DNA of 64,000 nucleotides. It comes from Haemophilus parahaemolyticus (GTDB taxonomy: Bacteria > Pseudomonadota > Gammaproteobacteria > Enterobacterales > Pasteurellaceae). Below the pieces are notes generated by a model. It was not told the DNA's origin. It worked only from the letters and a program-made list of their open reading frames with translations, and ran no database searches. The stretch spans positions 62,001-126,000 of the forward strand of contig NZ_MUXY01000003.1 in the NCBI RefSeq assembly GCF_002015035.1. Direction: 5' to 3'. This document shows, piece after piece, positions 25,639-34,048 of this stretch. The first letter of the stretch is position 1, and each line of letters opens with the position of its first letter. A program made the position numbers and the translations under genes.

Positions 25639-26507
25639 CGTTTTAATCTTCCTTGTCTGAAATTATCAATAGTTAATAATGTAATTGAAATGGCTAAACA
25701 GATCATTAATATATAAGATTTCGAATCTAAACTTTCGCCAATAATAAATGAAATAGCAAGCATAACTAAAGGCTCCATATAACCTAATAGCCCCAATACA
25801 TTCACAGGCAATAGATTACTAGAAGCAATATAAAAAATAAAGGCTATACCATTTACCAATCCAAATAGAGCAAGAATCGCATAAAGATAATGATTTTCCA
25901 TTAAAATTAGCTGCATATTTGTTTGAGAAATAAAATATAACGCAAAGGGGGTAACTAACAATAATTCAACAAAAAATGTGGCAAGATTATTAATATTAAA
26001 ATAGCGACGTAATGTAATATAAAGAGGATAACCAATACCTGCAACAAGTGTTGCCCAAGAAAAAGAGCCAGTTAAAATAATATTCGTGCTTACGCCAATA
26101 ATTGCAAAAATTAAAGAAAGCCACTTTAATAAAGTAAAATGTTCTTTAAACACGATTTTACCTAATGCTACAGCAACGATAGGTAACAATAAATAGCCAA
26201 TAGACACAGGAATAGCCTGACCATTATTAGGAGCCCACATAAAAAGCCAAAGTTGTACACCTATGTTTAGTGCAAGTAATAATAAAATAAAGATAAGCGG
26301 TGGATTTTCCTTTATTTTTTGCCAAAGTTGTTTAAAATTTTGTATCTGTTTAAATAATAAAATCGCCAGTAAAATAAATGGAATCAATACAATAATACGA
26401 AAACCAAACATACTTTCGCCATTTAACGGACGCAATAAAATTGCAAAATAATACCCTAAACCAAATAAAAAATTAGCGGTGATACAAAAAAACATGCCTT
26501 TTAACAT
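25635..26507 (-). CDS. EamA family transporter, RarD type (second copy)
   Basis: The 290-residue protein has ten hydrophobic segments in two EamA halves and family features of RarD: SMFGFRIIVLIPFILLAILLF, LWLFMWAPNNGQAIPVSIGYLLLPIV in parts, and a C-terminal LLPVNVLGLLGYMEP. It is a clear paralogue of the gene directly upstream; the two align throughout, starting MLKG(M/V). The upstream stop and this start share one base (TAATG). RarD-like proteins are suspected exporters of amino acids or antibiotics, but the substrate is unknown. Confidence 0.85.
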   Translation of the reverse strand: MLKGMFFCITANFLFGLGYYFAILLRPLNGESMFGFRIIVLIPFILLAILLFKQIQNFKQLWQKIKENPPLIFILLLLALNIGVQLWLFMWAPNNGQAIPVSIGYLLLPIVAVALGKIVFKEHFTLLKWLSLIFAIIGVSTNIILTGSFSWATLVAGIGYPLYITLRRYFNINNLATFFVELLLVTPFALYFISQTNMQLILMENHYLYAILALFGLVNGIAFIFYIASSNLLPVNVLGLLGYMEPLVMLAISFIIGESLDSKSYILMICLAISITLLTIDNFRQGRLKR

Positions 26508-27409
26508 TACTTTACCTTCATTTGTGCTTTATATTTTCGATGGCTACAGCGAACAGCCTGAATACCGTCTAATATTAATAATAAAACGGCAATTAATAAG
26601 CAGGACATTAAAATATAAGCATCGGGATTTAATTTTTCACCAATTAAAAATGAGATGAGTAACATCACACACGGTTCAACATAACCCAATAAGCCTAATA
26701 AATTAAAAGGTAAAATAGTGCTTGCCAACGTATAAGAAATTAAAGCTGCCCCGCTAATAATGCCTAATAAAGCAATAAAAATATAAATATGTGGATTCAC
26801 CTGTTGCACTGTTTGAATGTCGGTTTTAGAAATAAAATAAATTGCCACAGGAATTAAAAATGCAATTTCAAATACAAAACTGTGTAAATGACTTAAGCCA
26901 AATTTTCGGCGTAAATAAAAATAAATTGGATAACCCGTACAAACAAACACGCTTTCTAAAGAGAGTTTCCCCGCTAACATAATGTTACTTACCACGCCAA
27001 TAAAGGCAAAAATAATTGCCAGCCATTTATTTCTTGAAAGTGGTTCTTTATAAACGATTTTGCCAAAAGCAACCATAACAATAGGCATTAATAAATAGCC
27101 TATGGAAACTTCAATCGCTTTCCCGCTATTTGGTGCCCATAAAAATAGCCACATTTGCCCGCCAACAATCGTCGAGGTGGTAAGAATCAACAGAAATAAT
27201 TTTGGCTCACGTTTTAATCGTTGTAGAAATAAACTAAATTCATCCCACTTTTTAAATAATAATAAAGCCAAAAATAAGCAAGGAAGCGTTAACACCATAC
27301 GAATACCGAAGATGCTTTCTCCTGCAAGTGGTTTTAAGTGAATAGCTAAATAATATAAACAACCAAATAAAAAAGAGGCTGTTAAAGAAAAGAGGACGCC
27401 TTTTAACAT
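26507..27409 (-). CDS. EamA family transporter, RarD type (first copy)
   Basis: The 300-residue inner-membrane protein has ten hydrophobic segments and RarD-like motifs (ESIFGIRMVLTLPCLFLALLLF, WLFLWAPNSGKAIEVSIGYLLMP in parts, LPFNLLGLLGYVEPCVML). It is the first gene of an operon with a second EamA copy and a LysE/RhtB gene. No Shine-Dalgarno is visible; an 8-bp hairpin ends only 7 bases before the ATG. alaA lies 67 bases upstream on the same strand, so read-through from it is possible. Confidence 0.85.
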   Translation of the reverse strand: MLKGVLFSLTASFLFGCLYYLAIHLKPLAGESIFGIRMVLTLPCLFLALLLFKKWDEFSLFLQRLKREPKLFLLILTTSTIVGGQMWLFLWAPNSGKAIEVSIGYLLMPIVMVAFGKIVYKEPLSRNKWLAIIFAFIGVVSNIMLAGKLSLESVFVCTGYPIYFYLRRKFGLSHLHSFVFEIAFLIPVAIYFISKTDIQTVQQVNPHIYIFIALLGIISGAALISYTLASTILPFNLLGLLGYVEPCVMLLISFLIGEKLNPDAYILMSCLLIAVLLLILDGIQAVRCSHRKYKAQMKVK

Positions 27410-27416
27410 AAAGAAT

Positions 27417-27438
27417 GGATAAATGAGAAAATTTATCC
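27417..27438 (-). other. Hairpin just before the first EamA start codon
   Basis: GGATAAAT/ATTTATCC with a 6-base loop ends 7 bases before the ATG. A second, GC-rich imperfect hairpin (CCTCC...GGAGG) precedes it after the alaA stop. They may terminate alaA or shape translation of the exporter gene. Confidence 0.45.
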
Positions 27439-27476
27439 TCCCCCATTTACGGAAGGAGGAAGCAAAAGGATAAAAA

Positions 27477-28694
27477 TTAATCTTGTTTATAAGTTTTTAA
27501 GAATTTCGCTAATCGTCCAAGTGCTTCTTCAAGCTGATGGACATAAGGCAGAGTTACCACACGGAAATGATCTGGTTTATGCCAGTTAAAGCCAGAACCT
27601 TGCACCAGTAACACTTTTTCTGCTTGAAGCAAATCGTAGATAAATTTCGCATCGTCTTTAATGCCATACATCTCGGTGTCTATTTTCGGGAACATATACA
27701 TCGCCCCTTTTGGCTTCACGCAGGTAATACCTGGAATTTGTATCAATAACTCCCACGCTTTGTTGCGTTGTTCGAGTAAACGTCCACCAGGGAGGATAAA
27801 TTCATTGATGCTTTGATAGCCGCCCAGTGCGGTTTGGATCGCATGTTGCATTGGTGTATTTGCACACAAACGCATTGAAGCCAACATATCCAAACCCTCA
27901 ATAAAGCCTTTCGCTTGGTTTTTGGGACCGTTCAACACCATCCAACCTTGGCGGAAACCTGCCACGCGGTAAGCTTTGGATAAACCGTTGTAAGTGACTG
28001 TCAACACATCAGGTGCAAGAGCTGCGATATGGTGATGAACTGCACCATCGTATAAGATTTTTTCGTAGATTTCATCAGCAAAAATAATCAATCCATGTTG
28101 GCGTGCCAGTTCAGCAATTTCTAACAAAATCGCACGGCTATACACCGCACCCGTTGGGTTGTTTGGGTTGATGATCAAAATTCCTTTGGTACGTGGGCTG
28201 ATTTTTGCTTTGATATCTTCAATATCAGGGAACCACTCGTTCTCTTCATCGCAAAGGTAATGCACCGCTTTCCCGCCTGCTAGCGTTGCTGCTGCCGTCC
28301 AAAGTGGATAATCAGGCATTGGAATAAGGATCTCATCACCTTCATTCAAGAGTGCTTGCATTGACATCGTAATCAGTTCTGACACACCATTACCGATATA
28401 TACATCATTCACGTCCATTCCACGCATACCTTTTGATTGGTAATACTGCACAATCGCTTTACGTGCAGAATACAAGCCTTTAGAATCACAATAACCTTGT
28501 GCGGTTGGTAGGTTACGAATAACGTCTACTAAAATCTCATCAGGGGCTTCAAACCCAAATGGAGCAGGGTTGCCGATGTTGAGTTTGAGAATTTTATTGC
28601 CCTCTTCTTCTAATCGAAGAGCCTCTTTGTGAATAGGACCGCGAATATCGTAGCGAACCTGTGCTAATTTATCTGATTTTGGAAAACGTTCCAT
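27477..28694 (-). CDS. alaA: Glutamate-pyruvate aminotransferase AlaA
   Basis: AlaA transaminates pyruvate with glutamate to give alanine. The 405-residue class I aminotransferase begins RYDIRGPIHKEALRLEEEGNKILKLNIGNPAPFGFEAP in segments matching E. coli YfbQ/AlaA (405 residues). The PLP lysine lies in TYNGLSKAYRVAGFRQGW, and INPNNPTGAVYS and ADEIYEKILYDG are present. CAGGAAGC precedes the ATG. It is divergent from menF. Confidence 0.95.
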   Translation of the reverse strand: MERFPKSDKLAQVRYDIRGPIHKEALRLEEEGNKILKLNIGNPAPFGFEAPDEILVDVIRNLPTAQGYCDSKGLYSARKAIVQYYQSKGMRGMDVNDVYIGNGVSELITMSMQALLNEGDEILIPMPDYPLWTAAATLAGGKAVHYLCDEENEWFPDIEDIKAKISPRTKGILIINPNNPTGAVYSRAILLEIAELARQHGLIIFADEIYEKILYDGAVHHHIAALAPDVLTVTYNGLSKAYRVAGFRQGWMVLNGPKNQAKGFIEGLDMLASMRLCANTPMQHAIQTALGGYQSINEFILPGGRLLEQRNKAWELLIQIPGITCVKPKGAMYMFPKIDTEMYGIKDDAKFIYDLLQAEKVLLVQGSGFNWHKPDHFRVVTLPYVHQLEEALGRLAKFLKTYKQD

Positions 28695-28831
28695 AATGCT
28701 TCCTGTGTTGTGTTTGGATTTAAAACGGATTTTTGAACTTTACTCTGATTTTTAAGGAAAAAAAAGAGGATTTGAGCTAAAATAAACATCTTTTTTACAA
28801 ATAGCGGTTTGATTTTCTGAAAATTTTGCGT

Positions 28832-30094
28832 ATGTCAGTTTTTACTCAATTAGAACAACAACTTAGCGAGCAACTTTCACAGCTGCAATCAACTCAAGGA
28901 TGGATTCAACTGACGGCAGAAGTCAATTTATCTGTAGAAGAATCCTTGTTATTAGGCTGGCTAAAATCGCAAAATCAGCATTTCCCACACTTTTTCTTTG
29001 AAAAGCGAGATGAAAATCAAACGATTGCTACTATTGGGGCAGTAAAAACTTTTTCTTCGTTAGAAGAGGCACAAGTCTTTGTACAATCTACCTCACTTTC
29101 GCTCGTCGGAGGCATTCAATTTGAAGGTATTTGCCAATTTGTCTTACCACGCTTGATGCTAGTAAAAAATTCGCAAAATTTGACCGCTTACCTGACATTA
29201 AACCTAAGCGAGCAAGCGGTTGATTTTACTGAATTTTTTACCGAGCTAAATTCAACTTCTCCTGTTAAAAACTATCAAATATCAGCACCTCAATCTGCTT
29301 GCACATTTGAACAATGGGAAATGAATATTGAACGAGCTATTACCCAAATCAGCATGGGCGATTTGCGTAAGGTCGTGTTAGCGAACGCCATTCAACTTAC
29401 CTTTGAAAATCTCATTTCTGCTTATGATTTAGTTGAACAAAGCAGAGCAATTAACCTTGGTTGCTACCATTTTTTATGGGCAGAAAATGCACAGAATGCT
29501 TTTGTGGGCTCAACGCCTGAGCGTTTATATTATCGCAAGGGCAATCAACTTTTTACTGAAGCTTTGGCGGGAACAGTTGCCGTTTCTGATAACCCAATCG
29601 AAACCGAGCAAAACGCCCAATGGTTGTTAAAAGATGCTAAGAATATCTACGAGAATCAGCTTGTGGTGGAAGATATTGAGGAGCATTTGAATGCTTATGT
29701 GGAGGCATTTGAGGTACATCTACCTGAAATCAAACGTTTACATAATGTGCAACATTTAAGAAGACGGATTGAGGCAACCTTAAAAGCCGATGTGCTCGAT
29801 CAAGATTGCTTACGACAGATTCACCCCACCGCAGCTGTTGCAGGCTTACCGCGAGCTAAGGCGAAACAATTTATTGCCCAAAATGAACCTTTTAAACGTG
29901 GTTGGTATGCGGGGACATTAGGTATTTTCAACCCGCAAGAAGCCGAATTTTGCGTTACCCTTCGTTCAGCCAAAATTGAATATAATCAGATCACTCTTTA
30001 TGCAGGGGCGGGCATTGTTAAGGAATCAGAGCCTGTTTCTGAGTGGCAAGAAATTGAGAGAAAATCGCAAGCATTGTCTAAATTATTAGGTTAA
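28832..30094 (+). CDS. menF: Isochorismate synthase MenF
   Basis: MenF converts chorismate to isochorismate, the first step of menaquinone synthesis for anaerobic respiration. The protein of 420 residues has the chorismate-binding domain in its C-terminal two thirds: RKVVLANAIQL with the catalytic lysine region, FVGSTPERLYYR, EALAGTVAV, IHPTAAVAGLPR, and YAGTLGIFNP...FCVTLRSA. The frame opens at a TTG two codons earlier; I take the ATG at 28832. The other men genes are not here. Its stop directly abuts the convergent lysO stop. Confidence 0.93.
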   Translation: MSVFTQLEQQLSEQLSQLQSTQGWIQLTAEVNLSVEESLLLGWLKSQNQHFPHFFFEKRDENQTIATIGAVKTFSSLEEAQVFVQSTSLSLVGGIQFEGICQFVLPRLMLVKNSQNLTAYLTLNLSEQAVDFTEFFTELNSTSPVKNYQISAPQSACTFEQWEMNIERAITQISMGDLRKVVLANAIQLTFENLISAYDLVEQSRAINLGCYHFLWAENAQNAFVGSTPERLYYRKGNQLFTEALAGTVAVSDNPIETEQNAQWLLKDAKNIYENQLVVEDIEEHLNAYVEAFEVHLPEIKRLHNVQHLRRRIEATLKADVLDQDCLRQIHPTAAVAGLPRAKAKQFIAQNEPFKRGWYAGTLGIFNPQEAEFCVTLRSAKIEYNQITLYAGAGIVKESEPVSEWQEIERKSQALSKLLG

Positions 30095-31003
30095 TCACGC
30101 CAACCCAATAAAAATCGCTAATAACAATGGTGCAGCAAGATTTACGATAAAACCAAAGCTAATTGCAAGCGGTACAACTTGCATTCCGCCCGATTTTTGA
30201 ATAATAGGCAAAGTACAATCTAATGAGGTTGCACCGCCTAATCCAACTGCAGTGGATGGGAAATTCCGCATAAAAAATGGGATCATAAAGAGACATAAAA
30301 TTTCACGCGAAAGATCATTGAAAAAGGCGATACTTCCATAAAAAGCCCCCCACGCATCGTGCATCAAAACACTTGAGAGAGAATACCAACCAAAAGCAGA
30401 AGCGTAAGCAAGCCCTTTCATTACAGAGAAATCAAGCCACCAAGCAGCAATCACACCTCCAATCAAACTACTCACCATAAAGATAATTGAGGCTTGGATA
30501 CCTCGCTTATTCAAAAAAACTTCTCGCAATGGAATACCGCTATTTCTGAGTTGAATGCCCACGCCTAAAATCATTACTACCAGCACAACAGAACTTGCGT
30601 GCGAAGGAAATACAAAGAAATCTTTGGTGAAAAAGCCAAATAGCCCACCGAGAATAGTCACCCCGATCAATTTTAACGACATCATTAATTGTGCTAACCG
30701 AGAAGGCATTTCATCTTGTGCAACAACTTTGCGAGCCATTGGCTGCCATTTATCATAAATCACAAGGCTTAAGATGTTGCAGGTATGAATAGAAAGGCTA
30801 AATACCAATGCTGCTGAGCCAATTTGTGGGAGTTTTTCGACAATATTATCCAACTGCCCAAGCGAAACACCGATGACGAGCAAAATCAAATAGAGGCAAA
30901 GGCTGACAATGCGATTGACCCAATACAAAATCATTGGGTGAGAAATGCGAGAAAAATAACCTAAAAAGAGAGGGATGAGCACAATCGACAAGCCGTATAA
31001 CAT
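30095..31003 (-). CDS. lysO: L-lysine exporter LysO (YbjE, DUF340)
   Basis: LysO exports lysine and toxic lysine analogues across the inner membrane. The 302-residue protein has about eight hydrophobic segments and the family patterns GVSLGQLDNI, LGVGIQLRNSG, SAFGWYSLSSVLMHDAWG, and GLGGATSLDCTLPII near the C-terminus. These match E. coli LysO. Its stop codon is immediately next to that of menF, with no terminator between the two, so the transcripts must overlap. Confidence 0.9.
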   Translation of the reverse strand: MLYGLSIVLIPLFLGYFSRISHPMILYWVNRIVSLCLYLILLVIGVSLGQLDNIVEKLPQIGSAALVFSLSIHTCNILSLVIYDKWQPMARKVVAQDEMPSRLAQLMMSLKLIGVTILGGLFGFFTKDFFVFPSHASSVVLVVMILGVGIQLRNSGIPLREVFLNKRGIQASIIFMVSSLIGGVIAAWWLDFSVMKGLAYASAFGWYSLSSVLMHDAWGAFYGSIAFFNDLSREILCLFMIPFFMRNFPSTAVGLGGATSLDCTLPIIQKSGGMQVVPLAISFGFIVNLAAPLLLAIFIGLA

Positions 31004-31115
31004 TATTTTATGCCTTGGACAATGAATTATTGTGGAAATTTTACCAGTATTTAGCTAAAATAAAACTGGTTTTATATCCATTTGTAAGCGGTGTGTTTTG
31101 AAAAAAATTTTACAA

Positions 31116-32195
31116 ATGACGGCAGAGCAAAAAACGAGAAAAATTATCCATATTGATATGGATTGCTTCTATGCCGCCGTTGAAATACGGGAAAATCCTC
31201 TGTTAAAAGGTAAGCCCGTTGCGGTGGGTGGCAAAGCAAATCAGCGAGGTGTGCTCACCACTTGTAATTATGAAGCTCGAAAATTTGGCTTGCATAGTGC
31301 AATGCCAACGGCAACCGCCTTAAAACTTTGCCCAGGCCTAATTTTGCTGCCTGTTAATATGCCGTTGTATAAATCGGTTTCTGCTCAAATTCATCAGATT
31401 TTTCGCCGTTACACACAAATTATCGAACCGCTTTCATTGGATGAAGCCTATTTGGATGTAACCGATTGTGAACAACATTCTGGCTCTGCAACTTGGATTG
31501 CGGAAAATATCCGCCAAGCAATTTGGAATGAATTGCACCTTACAGCTTCAGCAGGTGTCGCTCCGCTTAAATTTTTGGCAAAAATTGCTTCCGATCAGAA
31601 TAAACCAAACGGTCAATTTGTGATTCCGCCTGAAGAGGTGCAAAATTTTGTTAAAAATCTACCGCTAAAAAAAATCCCTGGTGTGGGTAAAGTCACTCAA
31701 GAGAAGCTCGCACAAATGGGCTTGCTCACTTGCCAAGATGTTCAACAAAGCTCGCAAACGGTGATTTATCAAGAGTTTGGTAAATTTGGACAACGCCTGT
31801 GGGATTTCTGCCACGGCATTGATATTCGTGAAGTGGAGATTGATCGCCCGCGTAAATCCCTTGCAGTGGAAAATACGCTTTTGCAAGATATCAATACACT
31901 CGCACAGGCAGAACTGATTATCGATGAACTTTATCACAAGCTGCTTTTCCGAATTCAACGTAATTGGGCAGATACACCTCTGCATGAATTTAAAAAACTG
32001 GGCATCAAACTAAAATTTGAAGACTTCAACCAAACAACGATTGAACGCACCACAGAGGGGCTTGAATTTGAACGATTTAAAGAATTACTACATCAAGTTT
32101 GGACACGCAGAAATGAGCGTAATATTCGTTTAATTGGCTTAAATGTACATTTTCCAAGCAGAAAAATTACAAATCAGTTAAATTTATGGGAATAA
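31116..32195 (+). CDS. dinB: DNA polymerase IV (DinB)
   Basis: DinB is a Y-family translesion polymerase. The protein of 359 residues shows IIHIDMDCFYAAVE at the first catalytic aspartates, SLDEAYLDVT with the second acidic pair, the thumb helix-hairpin-helix IPGVGKVTQEKL, and a C-terminal little finger. The usual clamp-binding peptide is represented by the end (NQLNLWE). The TTG at 31098 opens the frame, but the ATG at 31116 starts conserved sequence. A CTGG-N8-CCAT dyad about 45 bases before the start is at best a poor LexA box, so SOS control is uncertain. Confidence 0.93.
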   Translation: MTAEQKTRKIIHIDMDCFYAAVEIRENPLLKGKPVAVGGKANQRGVLTTCNYEARKFGLHSAMPTATALKLCPGLILLPVNMPLYKSVSAQIHQIFRRYTQIIEPLSLDEAYLDVTDCEQHSGSATWIAENIRQAIWNELHLTASAGVAPLKFLAKIASDQNKPNGQFVIPPEEVQNFVKNLPLKKIPGVGKVTQEKLAQMGLLTCQDVQQSSQTVIYQEFGKFGQRLWDFCHGIDIREVEIDRPRKSLAVENTLLQDINTLAQAELIIDELYHKLLFRIQRNWADTPLHEFKKLGIKLKFEDFNQTTIERTTEGLEFERFKELLHQVWTRRNERNIRLIGLNVHFPSRKITNQLNLWE

Positions 32196-32209
32196 ATGTT
32201 GTCTGATAG

Positions 32210-32238
32210 CTTGAATTCTCACACATTTCCCTCATTAT
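32210..32238 (+). promoter_or_regulatory. Sigma-32-like promoter of htpX
   Basis: CTTGAAT (32210-32216) and CCCTCATTAT (32229-32238) are 12 bases apart, close to the heat-shock consensus CTTGAAA-N(13-15)-CCCCATnT. It lies about 40 bases before the htpX ATG. Confidence 0.6.
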
Positions 32239-32275
32239 AGGGAGAATTTTCTTACCTTTATTTGGAGTTTAATCA

Positions 32276-33145
32276 ATGGCAAAACGTGTCATTCTCTTTT
32301 TATTAACCAACCTTGCGATTACCTTCGTATTAGGGATTGTGTTAAACATTATTTTTAAAGTAACGGGTATTCAAAGCCAGAGTACCGCAGGCATTTTGGT
32401 GTTATCGCTTGTGTTTGGTTTTTCAGGTTCTTTAATCTCCCTGTTCTTATCAAAAACAATGGCATTACGTTCAGTAGGGGCGGAAGTAATTCAACAACCT
32501 CGCAACCAAGCAGAACAATGGCTGTTCAACACCGTTCAACGCCAATCTCAACAAGCGGGCATTCCAATGCCAGATATTGCGATTTACCACTCTGCTGACG
32601 TAAATGCATTTGCAACGGGGGCAACTAAAAATAACTCGCTTGTCGCAGTAAGTACAGGTTTGTTGGACAATATGACCGAAGATGAAGCAGAAGCAGTTGT
32701 TGCTCACGAAATTGCCCACATTACGAACGGTGATATGGTAACAATGACTTTATTACAAGGTGTGTTAAATACCTTTGTGATTTTCCTTTCTCGTATGATT
32801 TCAACTGCAGTGGCAAGTACCAAAGATGAAAATGGTAATTCAAGCACAAACACAATGGTGTTCTGGATTACAGATATTGTTTTACAAATGGTATTTGGTG
32901 TGATTGCAACCATGATTGCAATGTGGTTCTCTCGCTACCGTGAATACCGTGCGGATGCGGGCTCCGCTAAATTAGTAGGCAAAGAAAAAATGATTATGGC
33001 ATTACAACGTTTACAACGTGTTCATGAACCGCAAGAAATGGAAGGTTCATTAGCAGCATTTATGATTAATGGTGTACGTTCAAAAGAATTGTTTATGAGT
33101 CACCCTCCACTTGAAAAACGTATTGAAGCGTTGAGAAATTTATAA
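32276..33145 (+). CDS. htpX: Membrane protease HtpX
   Basis: HtpX is a heat-shock inner-membrane zinc metalloprotease that clears damaged membrane proteins with FtsH. The 289-residue protein has two N-terminal transmembrane helices, the zinc motif [10 protein letters not shown] (HExxH, about residues 144-153), two further hydrophobic stretches, and the third zinc ligand in [13 protein letters not shown]. coli HtpX is 293 residues. TTTGGAG precedes the ATG, and a sigma-32-like promoter lies upstream. Confidence 0.96.
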   Translation: MAKRVILFLLTNLAITFVLGIVLNIIFKVTGIQSQSTAGILVLSLVFGFSGSLISLFLSKTMALRSVGAEVIQQPRNQAEQWLFNTVQRQSQQAGIPMPDIAIYHSADVNAFATGATKNNSLVAVSTGLLDNMTEDEAEAVVAHEIAHITNGDMVTMTLLQGVLNTFVIFLSRMISTAVASTKDENGNSSTNTMVFWITDIVLQMVFGVIATMIAMWFSRYREYRADAGSAKLVGKEKMIMALQRLQRVHEPQEMEGSLAAFMINGVRSKELFMSHPPLEKRIEALRNL

Positions 33146-33231
33146 ACTAAAAGGGCAGTTCTACATAATATCAAATTGCCTTTAGCATGCTGAAATAAAT
33201 ATCGAAAATACGCCGTCATAATAGATAAAAC

Positions 33232-33277
33232 AGTTGCTAATGTTTATTTTTCAAAATATTAGCAACTATTTTTATTT
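33232..33277 (+). terminator. Terminator of htpX
   Basis: AGTTGCTAAT (33232-33241) / ATTAGCAACT (33258-33267) makes a 10-bp stem followed by ATTTTTATTT. It lies about 90 bases past the htpX stop. Confidence 0.8.
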
Positions 33278-33332
33278 AGAAAATCCTTTATAAACATAAC
33301 CTGATATCTTTTAGTTCATTCGTTGTGATTAT

Positions 33333-33870
33333 TTAATTGGTGCTTAAGATGCTTAAATAATCCCTCAAGTCTATTTTCGTCCTTTCAATTTTTATTTCGG
33401 CATGATTTTCGAAGATAAAATTCATTTTTGAACTCTCTAGCAATATTTTTGCAATTATTTTTAACTTTTTACTCGCTTGTGATTGATGTTTTTTCCTTAA
33501 CTTTCTCATCACGATGGCTATCATATGAAACTGGCACACCTGCACTGGTGCATTAAAAAGATCTTTTATTAGACCTTGCCCACCCTCATGGGTAATTGGC
33601 TGAATTATATAATCTTTTCCTCGTAATCGGTCCAAAGTAAGCGTGTAGTAAATATCTTTTTCTATCCAATAAAATGATAGCTAACAACCTTATCTGTTTT
33701 CGAATCCATCAGGACTAAAATATCTGAACAGCGATGGAAAAATATATCCATGATGCTCAGATATCTATTTTTAAATGCGGTTTAGAGGCTTTATCAATAT
33801 ATCTTTGGATTGTGCTGACCAAACATTGATATTTTATTGAAAGTTACTGGTAGGTTTGTTTTCCAGAAGT
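33333..33870 (-). pseudogene. Decayed insertion-sequence transposase
   Basis: The 903-base gap between htpX and lon contains only this remnant. Read on the minus strand in three frames it gives VSTIQRYIDKA, then VLMDSKTDKVVSYHFI, then EKDIYYTLTLDRLRGKDYIIQPITHEGGQG and VQVCQFHMIAIVMRKLRKKHQ (quoted in parts), which is the layout of a DDE transposase core. At least two frameshifts and several stops break it, and the N-terminal DNA-binding part is largely missing. The longest intact piece is 33333-33650. I saw no clear terminal inverted repeats or target duplication, so the IS family is not assigned. It is certainly inactive. Confidence 0.75.
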
Positions 33871-33980
33871 GTAATCAGACTAAATTTTAATAGAAGCTAA
33901 TTTATTCCTAAGGATAAAGGTTTTATTACATTGATGGTAAAAGTAACGCTGAACATTATTTTGTTCATTTTTCAAAAGAG

Positions 33981-34013
33981 GGCTTAAAGCCTTGTAATAT
34001 AAGGCTTTAAGCC
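33981..34013 (-). terminator. Terminator of lon, possibly bidirectional
   Basis: GGCTTAAAGCC (33981-33991) / GGCTTTAAGCC (34003-34013) forms a strong stem. On the minus strand it is followed by CTCTTTTG and on the plus strand by ACTTTTT. It lies about 35 bases past the lon stop. Confidence 0.75.
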
Positions 34014-34048
34014 ACTTTTTACCAACACTTTGGTCTATTATATAGAGA

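Noticed and set aside
31040..31090. LexA box before dinB
   Set aside because: CTGG-N8-CCAT keeps too few of the CTGT-N8-ACAG positions to call an SOS site.
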